Positions 1 to 5,582 of a DNA stretch of 14,603 bases are shown here, piece by piece (the first letter of the stretch is position 1; each line of letters opens with the position of its first letter). The stretch lies in NCBI GenBank assembly GCA_937916365.1, contig CALFSY010000099.1:1-14603 (forward strand). Reading direction: 5' to 3'. The notes under the pieces are model-generated. The model was not told where the DNA came from. It was given only the letters and a program-made list of their open reading frames with translations, and did no database searches. Position numbers and translations under genes: made by a program. The stretch comes from an uncultured Jannaschia sp. (lineage in GTDB: Bacteria; Pseudomonadota; Alphaproteobacteria; Rhodobacterales; Rhodobacteraceae).

Positions 1-498
1 AACTACGGGGGGCGCGGCGGTTTCTATAAAACCTTCGTCGTCACCGCCCGCATCATCCCTAAAATCGACAACATCCATGCCAGAGGGGGATGTGACCTCG
101 GCCCTTATAATTGCATCGGTTCCGGCGGTTTCTGCCTGTGGTTTTTGTTTTTGGCGGCGCGTGCGCGTGCGACGGGGTGGTGATGTTTCTGGTTCGGCGT
201 CGGTTTCGGCTTGGGCGCGTTCTTCGGCCAAAATCGCTTCGCGGTCGGCAACAGGAATTTGGTAGTAATCAGGGTGAATTTCTGTGAATGCTAGAAACCC
301 GTGGCGATTACCGCCGTAATCTACAAATGCAGCCTGCAACGACGGTTCGACGCGTGTGACCTTTGCCAGATAAATGTTACCGGCCAGTGGCCGTTTGTTC
401 AGTGACTCAAAATCGAATTCCTCGACCTTGTTTCCATCTGCCACCACAACCCGCGTTTCCTCAGCGTGGGTGGCATCGATAAGCATTTTGCGTGCCAT
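1..498 (-). CDS. rne: Ribonuclease E, N-terminal part (partial at left edge)
   Basis: Endoribonuclease that initiates mRNA decay and processes rRNA/tRNA precursors; scaffold of the degradosome. Reading the minus strand from 498 gives 166 residues without a stop, beginning MARKMLIDATHAEETR. Residues 37-70 (LAGNIYLAKVTRVEPSLQAA, then FVDYGGNRHGFL) are the S1 RNA-binding core of the RNase E/G family. From about residue 87 the chain enters a charged insert: an acidic stretch, then an arginine/lysine run (PPRRTRTRRQKQK, about 107-119), then an acid-rich part up to the window edge, as in other alphaproteobacterial RNase E proteins. The catalytic DNase I-like domain lies outside the window. The start at 498 is preferred over an in-frame ATG at 513 because AAGGA lies about 5 bases ahead of it. 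The long upstream region fits an autoregulatory leader, but no known element was recognised. Confidence 0.95.
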   Translation of the reverse strand, partial: MARKMLIDATHAEETRVVVADGNKVEEFDFESLNKRPLAGNIYLAKVTRVEPSLQAAFVDYGGNRHGFLAFTEIHPDYYQIPVADREAILAEERAQAETDAEPETSPPRRTRTRRQKQKPQAETAGTDAIIRAEVTSPSGMDVVDFRDDAGGDDEGFIETAAPPVV

Positions 499-972
499 GT
501 TATCCTTGCCCATGACCATTGGTCGCACGCGGTTCGATACAGTGTGCGCAATGGATCACGTTTTTTTGAAGATATGACGCCCAGGAAACGCCCAACCCGC
601 GCGCGGCCCAATTTTCGGGCGACGTTTGGGTGTGTTGTTATCATGCGTTCCATCGCGCGATCTTTTTCGTGTTGGGGCGACAGGCACGCGAACAAATTGA
701 AATGCCGGTGGCCGTCGCCGATTACGCCCCATAAAGGCGCGGTTTTGTTTGAAACAAATTCAGACACGTTTATGATGTGCCTAAGCCTGTATCATTGGCC
801 CCAAACCCAACAACATCATTCCTTGCAAACGGTAGTGTGAAGGGGGCAGTTAAACTTTCCTATCCGGCCCAAATAGGGCGGACTACATCACTACTAAGGG
901 TAGAACCGATAAAAAAGCAATGGGTATTCCACCATGTGAACGATCATACCAATACCAATGCCCCGCGCATCA

Positions 973-992
973 TTTTGATATATGTATCAAAA
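973..992. promoter_or_regulatory. Perfect dyad TTTTGATA-N4-TATCAAAA
   Basis: Two 8-base perfect inverted arms around a TATG spacer, about 120 bases ahead of gltX. The AT-rich dyad looks like an operator for a dimeric regulator. It resembles an FNR box, but the TTGAT/ATCAA halves are 6 bases apart, not 4, so FNR is not supported. The 13-mer ATATATGTATCAA within it recurs upstream of the DUF1127 gene in the same orientation relative to the gene. Confidence 0.4.
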
Positions 993-1036
993 TTGGATCA
1001 GATTGCGGCAGTTGGAATGTGGGACTAACGCCTAAT

Positions 1037-1067
1037 TCTTGGATTTCCTGATATGGACAATCCAAGA
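1037..1067 (+). promoter_or_regulatory. Hairpin in the gltX leader
   Basis: TCTTGGATT (1037-1045) pairs perfectly with AATCCAAGA (1059-1067). The stem continues as TCC/GGA (1046-1048 with 1055-1057) past a single bulged C, leaving a 6-base loop TGATAT. The structure ends 42 bases before the gltX start codon and has no following U-tract, so it is not a typical terminator. It could be an RNA leader structure or a DNA dyad for a regulator. Confidence 0.45.
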
Positions 1068-1109
1068 CCAGCGTGAAAAAGCGCATAGAAAAAATCAAAG
1101 GTATCAACG

Positions 1110-2441
1110 ATGTCTGTTATTACCCGTTTTGCGCCCTCACCCACAGGTTATTTGCATGTTGGGAATTTGCGCACAGCCTTGTTTAACCATCTGATTGCGC
1201 GCAAGGCCGGGGGCACCTTTGTTTTAAGGTTGGATGATACCGACCCCGAGCGATCCACACAACACTACGTGGATGCGATTTATGAGGATCTGCACTGGCT
1301 TGGTCTGACATGGGATCGCATGGAACGGCAATCGCACCGGCTGGATCGCTACGCCGCCGCTGCGGATGATTTGCGCGCGCAGGGGCGTTTGTACGAGGCC
1401 TGGGAAACGCCAACCGAATTGGACCTAAAGCGTAAGAAACAGCTGAACATGGGGCGGCCACCGGTGTATGATCGCGCGGCTCTGATGTTGTCCGAGGCTG
1501 AAAAATCCGCGTTGCGGGCCGAACGGGGCAATGGCGTTTGGCGGTTCAGGCTTGACCATACGCGCATCGAATGGACCGATGACATTTTGGGCAATGTATC
1601 CATTGATGCGGCCAGTGTGTCCGATCCGGTGTTGATCCGCGCCGATGGTCAGGTGCTTTATACCCTTGCCTCGGTGGTGGATGATACCGAAATGGGCATC
1701 ACCCACGTTGTGCGCGGGGCCGACCATGTGACCAATACCGCAACACAGATTCAGATTATGGCGGCCTTGGGCGCCGCCCCGCCGGAGTTTGCGCACCATT
1801 CCCTATTAACAGGGCCGGGGGGTGAGGCGCTTTCAAAACGATTGGGCGCATTATCTTTGCGGGATTTACGCGCGCAAGGGGTTGAGCCGATGGCCTTGCT
1901 CAGCCACATGGCGCGCATCGGATCGTCGCAGCCGGTGGTGTTAGCCGCTGATATGGGCGATTTGGCCCGTGGATTTGATGTGTCGCATTTTGGGGCCGTG
2001 CCCACAAAGTTTGATCAGGCCGATTTAGCCCCCCTGACGGCACGGGTGTTGCACGATCTGCCGCTGGCCGCCGTTACCAAAGAGGTTGCCGCACTGGGTG
2101 TGCCCGATGCGATGGCGGGTCTGTTTTGGTCTGTCGCGCGCAAAAATATCGCAACCCGCGCGGATATGGCGCAATGGTGGGCCGTGTTTCGCGACGGGGC
2201 CACCCCAATGGTCGCCGATGAAGACCGCGTCTTTGTGGCCCAGGCGTTTGCGATGTTGCCCGATCCGCCGTATTCTGAAACCACTTGGGCCGATTGGACC
2301 GCCGCCGTGAAAAAGGCAACGGGGCGCACCGGAAAGGCGTTGTTCATGCCACTGCGCAAGGCCGTGACAGGGCGCGCGCGCGGTCCCGAAATGGCCGATG
2401 TGATGCGTTTGTTACAGGTTAAACCATCATTTCAAGGGTAA
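1110..2441 (+). CDS. gltX: Glutamyl-tRNA synthetase, short (GltX2-type)
   Basis: Class I aminoacyl-tRNA synthetase that charges tRNA with glutamate in the cytoplasm. The 443-residue product opens with the family signature RFAPSPTGYLHVGNLRTALF (residues 6-25), whose HVGN (16-19) is the HIGH motif. FVLRLDDTDPERS (37-49) and the VVRGADHVTNTATQ block (200-213) follow, and ALSKR (240-244) is the KMSKS-like loop. The C-terminal 190 residues are the variable anticodon-binding part and match the reduced length of second alphaproteobacterial GltX copies (main copies are about 470). Such genomes usually carry two GltX proteins and make Gln-tRNA by transamidation; which tRNA this copy prefers cannot be read here. 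AAAGG sits 8 bases ahead of the ATG. The gene converges with the exporter gene downstream. Confidence 0.95.
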   Translation: MSVITRFAPSPTGYLHVGNLRTALFNHLIARKAGGTFVLRLDDTDPERSTQHYVDAIYEDLHWLGLTWDRMERQSHRLDRYAAAADDLRAQGRLYEAWETPTELDLKRKKQLNMGRPPVYDRAALMLSEAEKSALRAERGNGVWRFRLDHTRIEWTDDILGNVSIDAASVSDPVLIRADGQVLYTLASVVDDTEMGITHVVRGADHVTNTATQIQIMAALGAAPPEFAHHSLLTGPGGEALSKRLGALSLRDLRAQGVEPMALLSHMARIGSSQPVVLAADMGDLARGFDVSHFGAVPTKFDQADLAPLTARVLHDLPLAAVTKEVAALGVPDAMAGLFWSVARKNIATRADMAQWWAVFRDGATPMVADEDRVFVAQAFAMLPDPPYSETTWADWTAAVKKATGRTGKALFMPLRKAVTGRARGPEMADVMRLLQVKPSFQG

Positions 2442-2483
2442 ATTTGTGGCCCTTTTTGTGGCCCTTGTAGGGTTCACCATCGT

Positions 2484-2496
2484 GGGGTGCATCCCC
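2484..2496. repeat. GGGG-TGCAT-CCCC element, copy 1
   Basis: This 13-base near-palindrome, able to form a 4-base-pair hairpin, sits between the convergent gltX and lysE-type genes and touches the stop codon of the latter. An identical 13-mer lies at 3743-3755 in the leader of mrp. It has no U-tract on either strand. A tandem TGTGGCCCTT repeat lies just before it (about 2444-2465). No convincing terminator was found for either convergent gene. Confidence 0.35.
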
Positions 2497-3104
2497 TAAC
2501 TGGTTAATAACGGATACAGTGACACCACCAGCAACAGCGCCATTGTGATGTTGAACGCCCGCAATCGCCCCGGCGCCTCTAACCAACGGCGCAGTTGCAT
2601 ACCGCCCCAGGCCCAAACGGTAACTGATGGGAGGTTGGTCATCGCAAAAACCACCGCAACCACCATTGCCCCGGCCCAGGCCACACCCCCGATACCATTT
2701 TCCGGGGCATAGTTTGTTTGTGCATAAATCGCCATATACCATGCCTTGGGGTTGACCCATTGAAATGCAGCGGCCTGTAAAAATGTAAAGGGGCGTGCGT
2801 CCGATGGGGCATCGGCCGGCGGGGCGGCATTGGCAATTTTCCACGCCAAATACAACAGATATACCGCAGACATGACCATCAACGATGGTCGCAACCATGG
2901 CACTATATCAAAAAGTTGTAACAGACCCAAACCAACCAGCGACACCATCACCGCGTGTCCGATTGAAATGCCCAACATGTGCGGCACGGTGCGACGCAAC
3001 CCAAAATTCGCCCCTGACGCCAAAAGCATCAGATTGTTTGGCCCCGGTGTGATTGATGCCGCAAATGCGAATAAAACCAAAGCTGTGACAAGATCGGGGG
3101 TCAT
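2496..3104 (-). CDS. LysE/RhtB-family amino-acid exporter
   Basis: Inner-membrane transporter of the LysE/RhtB superfamily, which exports amino acids such as lysine, threonine or homoserine lactones; the substrate cannot be predicted. The 202-residue product has the N-terminal signature SITPGPNNLML (17-27) in the first membrane segment, the glycine-rich GISIGH block near 45-50, and the mid-protein QWVNPKAW (115-122) typical of the family. About five to six hydrophobic helices are visible (roughly 4-24, 39-66, 73-91, 112-128, 139-166, 184-200). The length is normal for the family. The start at 3104 gives the complete first helix, but no clear ribosome-binding site precedes it (CACATCCCCC). It is monocistronic, convergent with gltX, and codirectional with the DUF1127/sRNA unit, from which it is separated by that unit's terminator. 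Confidence 0.92.
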   Translation of the reverse strand: MTPDLVTALVLFAFAASITPGPNNLMLLASGANFGLRRTVPHMLGISIGHAVMVSLVGLGLLQLFDIVPWLRPSLMVMSAVYLLYLAWKIANAAPPADAPSDARPFTFLQAAAFQWVNPKAWYMAIYAQTNYAPENGIGGVAWAGAMVVAVVFAMTNLPSVTVWAWGGMQLRRWLEAPGRLRAFNITMALLLVVSLYPLLTS

Positions 3105-3200
3105 GGGGGATGTGGCGTTTACAAATTTGTTTTTAGGTCATTCGTAACTGTCTTAATGAACCAACAACAAGAAAATAAATGCCAATTCTTATTCCGCAAT

Positions 3201-3242
3201 AAAAAAGCGGTGGCGCCTATGGGAGGAAAGGTCGCCACCGCC
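3201..3242 (-). terminator. Rho-independent terminator of the DUF1127/sRNA unit (also stem-loop 2)
   Basis: On the minus strand GCGGTGGCG (3241-3233) pairs perfectly with CGCCACCGC (3215-3207). The stem is extended inside by CCT/AGG with one bulge and followed at once by TTTTTTATTG (3206-3197). The loop displays TTTCCTCCC. The U-tract exists only on the minus strand, so the element ends the transcript coming from the DUF1127 gene. Confidence 0.85.
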
Positions 3243-3280
3243 AGAGATCAGCACCTTAAAGGGAGGAGGAAAGGCGCCGA
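3201..3280 (-). ncRNA. CcsR/cuckoo-type small RNA: two stem-loops with CCUCC loops
   Basis: Downstream of the DUF1127 stop codon the minus strand can fold two hairpins 6 bases apart. Stem-loop 1 (3280-3248) has a 10-base-pair stem, TCGGCGCCTT with AAGGTGCTGA, and a 13-base loop TCCTCCTCCCTTT containing CCUCCUCCC. Two of its pairs are G-U and form only in the minus-strand RNA, which fixes the strand. Stem-loop 2 (3241-3207) has a 9-base-pair GC-rich stem, loop motif CCUUUCCUCCC, and a terminal U-tract. In Rhodobacter sphaeroides the stress-induced CcsR RNAs have this two-hairpin form with CCUCCUCCC loops and are processed from a transcript with the DUF1127 gene ccaF1. The broader alphaproteobacterial set is called cuckoo RNAs. 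Here one unit is visible rather than four. The assignment is by structure, motif and neighbourhood. Confidence 0.8.
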
Positions 3281-3335
3281 AATTTTTACCATACACACCC
3301 CAGTTAAACCCAAGGGTGGTTTCGGGGGGGTATAT

Positions 3336-3587
3336 TTAGATTGATCCCCCATGGTCGTGTGATGGATTGGTTTTTCCAAATGTGGCGTCGAATGCGGCGG
3401 CTTTGATCGAGTCTGCGTTTAATCCCAGATCGGCCAATTCGCGCGCGGAAAGCCCTTGCAATTCATTTAATGTGCGGCGGTATTGGCGCCATGCGCGATA
3501 CCCTTCGAAAAGGCCAAAAAATACCTCTGACATGCGCGTGCCAAAAGACACAGAAGATGTGCGACTGTCTGATGCATAAGCCATCAT
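3336..3587 (-). CDS. DUF1127 small basic protein, CcaF1-like
   Basis: 83 residues. The N-terminal part (MMAYASDSRTSSVSFGTRMS) precedes the DUF1127 core at about residues 20-64: a helix rich in aromatic and basic residues (FEGYRAWRQYRRTLNEL, 27-43), then LSARELADLGLNADSIKAAA (45-64), the hallmark of the family. The frame stays open upstream to 3764, but family length and AAAAGGA just ahead of 3587 support this start; the ATG at 3584 is equally possible. The Rhodobacter sphaeroides homologue CcaF1 binds RNA and affects sRNA maturation and RNA turnover, and is made with the CcsR RNAs from a stress promoter. Here too the gene is followed, about 55 bases on, by two CCUCC-loop hairpins and a terminator. 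The same function is inferred. No heat-shock-type promoter could be identified with confidence. Confidence 0.88.
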   Translation of the reverse strand: MMAYASDSRTSSVSFGTRMSEVFFGLFEGYRAWRQYRRTLNELQGLSARELADLGLNADSIKAAAFDATFGKTNPSHDHGGSI

Positions 3588-3712
3588 AGATGTCCTTTTA
3601 TAAAGCTGAATTTTATAACCCAAAATTGTCTTAGGTTTTTGTGCAGCTTTGAACGTTGTTGATACATATATTAATAAATTGCTGCGTGCGCACAATGGCC
3701 CTCGCATCAATG

Positions 3713-3737
3713 CTGCTATGCGGCATTTGCATAGCGG
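3713..3737 (+). promoter_or_regulatory. Hairpin in the mrp leader
   Basis: GCTATGC (3715-3721) and GCATAGC (3729-3735) form a perfect 7-base-pair stem around GGCATTT, extended by a U-G and a C-G pair. The wobble pair favours a plus-strand RNA, that is, the mrp leader. It ends 65 bases before the mrp start and has no U-tract. Confidence 0.4.
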
Positions 3738-3742
3738 TGGTA

Positions 3743-3755
3743 GGGGTGCATCCCC
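3743..3755. repeat. GGGG-TGCAT-CCCC element, copy 2
   Basis: Identical to the 13 bases at 2484-2496. Here it lies just downstream of the GCTATGC hairpin in the mrp leader. Confidence 0.35.
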
Positions 3756-3802
3756 ATCAGACATAATATATATGTTTAACCACCATAGAGGCCGAACTCA
3801 CC

Positions 3803-4915
3803 ATGACCCAAACCCGCGAAAGCATTCTTCACGCGCTGCGCCGGTTAACCCTGCCTGACGGCGGCGATGTGGTTAGCCACGATTTGGTGCGCGCCCTAAC
3901 TGTGGCGGATGGAAAGGTCAGTTTTGTGTTAGAGGCACAAACCCCCAAGGCCGCACAAACCCTAGCACCGGTGCGGGTGGCGGCGGAACGCTTGGTACAA
4001 ACCCTACCAGGTGTCGATCAGGTGACAGTTGTGTTAACGGCCCATGCGTCAAATACCCCCGCGCCCTCGCGCCGCGCCGCTGCCCCGTCGCCGCGCATGG
4101 TGGATGATCCGCCCACCCTAACAATCGGGGGCCACATGAAACCCCAGACCGCACCCATGACACCCCCAGGTGTGCGCCGGATCATCGGAATCGGGTCCGG
4201 AAAGGGGGGCGTTGGAAAATCGACGGTGGCATCAAATCTGGCTGTTGCGTTAACCCAACAAGGGCGGCGCGTGGGGCTTTTGGATGCGGATATTCATGGG
4301 CCAAGCCAACCGCGCATGATGGGGATAAATAAACGCCCATCATCGCCCGATGGGAAAACAATCATCCCTGTGCACAATCACGGCGTTACAATGATGTCGA
4401 TCGGTTTTATGTTGCCCGAAGACAAAGCCGTGGTTTGGCGTGGCCCCATGTTGATGGGCGCATTACAGCAGATGATGACCCAGGTCGATTGGGGCGAATT
4501 GGATGTATTGTTGGTTGATCTACCGCCCGGAACCGGCGATGTTGCCATGACGTTGTGCCAAAAATCCGAAGTCACGGGCGCAATCATCGTATCAACACCG
4601 CAAGATGTTGCATTATTGGATGCGCGGCGCGCGATTGACATGTTCAACCTTTTGAAAACGCCCGTATTGGGTTTGATCGAAAACATGGCAACCTATTGCT
4701 GCCCCAAATGCGGGCATGAGGCCGCCATATTCGGCGAAGGCGGGGTGCAGGCCGAGGCGGAAAAATTAAACCTTCCCTTTTTGGGTGCCTTGCCGATTTC
4801 GTTAGAAACCCGTGTGGCGGGGGATGCGGGCACACCCATCGCCGCAGGGCAGGGGCCGATGGCCGAGGCTTATGCCGCGCTTGCTGCTCACTTCATAGCA
4901 AAGGGCATGGTATGA
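3803..4915 (+). CDS. apbC: Mrp/ApbC Fe-S cluster carrier ATPase
   Basis: Cytoplasmic P-loop ATPase of the Mrp/NBP35 family that binds and delivers iron-sulfur clusters to apo-enzymes. The 370-residue product has an N-terminal MIP18/DUF59-like domain (about 1-82), a proline/alanine-rich linker (about 83-125), and the ATPase domain with the deviant Walker A GSGKGGVGKST (131-141). Next come DADIHGPSQPRM (161-172), the DLPPGTGD Walker B/switch block (239-246), and the paired cysteines CPKC (300-303) that bridge the cluster between monomers. All expected key residues are present and the length is normal. The ribosome-binding site is weak (AGAGG about 11 bases ahead). It ends 9 bases before moaB, which suggests co-transcription; Mrp could supply clusters to molybdenum-cofactor enzymes such as MoaA, but that link is inferred from adjacency. 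Confidence 0.95.
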   Translation: MTQTRESILHALRRLTLPDGGDVVSHDLVRALTVADGKVSFVLEAQTPKAAQTLAPVRVAAERLVQTLPGVDQVTVVLTAHASNTPAPSRRAAAPSPRMVDDPPTLTIGGHMKPQTAPMTPPGVRRIIGIGSGKGGVGKSTVASNLAVALTQQGRRVGLLDADIHGPSQPRMMGINKRPSSPDGKTIIPVHNHGVTMMSIGFMLPEDKAVVWRGPMLMGALQQMMTQVDWGELDVLLVDLPPGTGDVAMTLCQKSEVTGAIIVSTPQDVALLDARRAIDMFNLLKTPVLGLIENMATYCCPKCGHEAAIFGEGGVQAEAEKLNLPFLGALPISLETRVAGDAGTPIAAGQGPMAEAYAALAAHFIAKGMV

Positions 4916-4924
4916 CCCCCCAAC

Positions 4925-5476
4925 ATGCCTTATGCACATGCCATGGCCCATATTGACGATTCGCGCCTTTTCCGTCCGTGCCGCATTGCGGTTTTGACGG
5001 TGTCCGATACCCGCACATTAGATCACGATGATTCGGGTGATTTATTGGTTCAACGGGTGACCGATGCGGGGCATAGTTTAACCGCGCGCCATATCCTGCC
5101 CGATGATCGTGGTATGATTGCGGGCCACCTGCGCACTTGGGTTGCAGACCCAGGCATTGATGTGATCCTAACCACAGGGGGCACCGGATTAACCGGGCGC
5201 GATGTCACGGTTGAGGCGCACCGCGACGTATATGAAAAAGAAATCGAAGCCTTTGCCACCTTATTCACAATCGTATCAATGAAACATATCGGCACCTCGG
5301 TCGTGCAATCCCGCGCAACGGGGGGCGTGGCAGGCGGCACCTATTTGTTTGCGCTGCCCGGGTCACCAAATGCATGCAAGGATGCGTGGGACGAAATTCT
5401 TTCTTATCAACTCGACGCACGCCACCGGCCTTGCAATTTCGTGGAAATTTTGCCGCGCCTTAACGAACATTCATAA
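4925..5476 (+). CDS. moaB: Molybdenum cofactor biosynthesis protein MoaB
   Basis: Member of the MoaB/MogA family, which adenylates molybdopterin before molybdenum insertion (MogA) or has a related role (MoaB). The 183-residue product shows IAVLTVSDTR (21-30), the substrate-binding ILTTGGTGLTGRDVT (81-95), and the C-terminal GGTYLFALPGSPNACKDAW region (137-155), in the order expected of the MPT-binding fold. The N-terminus is uncertain. ATG at 4925 and ATG at 4943 are in frame, neither has a good ribosome-binding site, and the second gives MAHIDDSR, a common beginning in relatives. It follows mrp at 9 bases. A CGTGGT/ACCACG hairpin (5485-5507) lies just after the stop but lacks a U-tract. Confidence 0.92.
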   Translation: MPYAHAMAHIDDSRLFRPCRIAVLTVSDTRTLDHDDSGDLLVQRVTDAGHSLTARHILPDDRGMIAGHLRTWVADPGIDVILTTGGTGLTGRDVTVEAHRDVYEKEIEAFATLFTIVSMKHIGTSVVQSRATGGVAGGTYLFALPGSPNACKDAWDEILSYQLDARHRPCNFVEILPRLNEHS

Positions 5477-5484
5477 TCTGAAAG

Positions 5485-5515
5485 CGTGGTTTTGGCATTC
5501 CACCACGTGAATGAT
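5485..5515. repeat. Dyad after moaB, overlapping a diverged repeat of 923-944
   Basis: CGTGGT (5485-5490) can pair with ACCACG (5502-5507), but no U-tract follows, so a terminator is not supported. The segment 5494-5515 matches 923-944 (in the rne/gltX spacer) at 19 of 22 positions, and all three differences are C/T transitions. Both copies are intergenic and in the same orientation. Confidence 0.4.
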
Positions 5516-5582
5516 GGGTTAGATTCGTCCGGATTTTTCGTTCACCCTTGACGCCGCGCGCCGAAAGACTGAAACGACGGAT

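Larger units (their letters stand above)
499..1109. other. Divergent rne/gltX intergenic region, no convincing gene
   Basis: 611 bases between the two start codons. Open frames here (for example 466-840 plus, 399-767 minus, 777-1028 plus) have no family-like composition, poor start signals, and in part overlap rne. What can be seen is a set of dyads: TTTGTTT-G-AAACAAA at 744-758, TTTTGATA-TATG-TATCAAAA at 973-992, and a strong hairpin at 1037-1067. There is also a segment at 923-944 that recurs, diverged, at 5494-5515. The half nearest rne probably holds its long untranslated leader and promoter; no -35/-10 pair was clear enough to call on either strand. Confidence 0.6.
3588..3802. promoter_or_regulatory. 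Divergent DUF1127/mrp promoter region with leader hairpins
   Basis: 215 AT-rich bases between divergent starts. On the DUF1127 side TTATAAAA occurs twice, 15 bases apart, just ahead of the ribosome-binding site, and TTGATACATATAT (3659-3671) repeats the 13-mer of the gltX upstream dyad. On the mrp side a hairpin at 3713-3737 (GCTATGC/GCATAGC with an outer U-G and C-G pair, 7-base loop) is followed by GGGGTGCATCCCC (3743-3755). No -35/-10 pair is strong enough to place a transcription start. Confidence 0.5.

Noticed and set aside
499..513. Earlier rne start (ATG at 513)
   Set aside because: It lacks a ribosome-binding site, whereas AAGGA directly precedes the ATG at 498, which matches the family N-terminus.
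514..550. tRNA-like GGTTCGA string upstream of rne
   Set aside because: No acceptor stem or other arms can be paired around it.
399..767. Minus-strand open frame of 122 codons
   Set aside because: It overlaps rne in another frame on the same strand; the rne frame is unmistakable.
466..840. Plus-strand open frame of 124 codons overlapping the rne start
   Set aside because: It runs antisense to the start of rne, has no family features and a poor start signal.
973..992. FNR box (TTGAT-N4-ATCAA)
   Set aside because: The half sites are 6 bases apart, so the spacing is wrong for FNR; kept only as an unassigned dyad.
777..1028. Plus-strand open frame of 83 codons upstream of gltX
   Set aside because: No coding-like composition, no ribosome-binding site, and it crosses the dyad at 973-992.
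3156..3344. Plus-strand open frame of 62 codons
   Set aside because: It is antisense to the two sRNA hairpins and terminator; the GGGAGGA strings there are complements of the CCUCC loops, not Shine-Dalgarno sites.
3588..3764. N-terminal extension of the DUF1127 frame to 142 codons
   Set aside because: Family members are short, a good ribosome-binding site precedes 3587, and the extension covers promoter-like AT-rich DNA.
5485..5507. Terminator after moaB
   Set aside because: The 6-base-pair stem is not followed by a U-tract on either strand.
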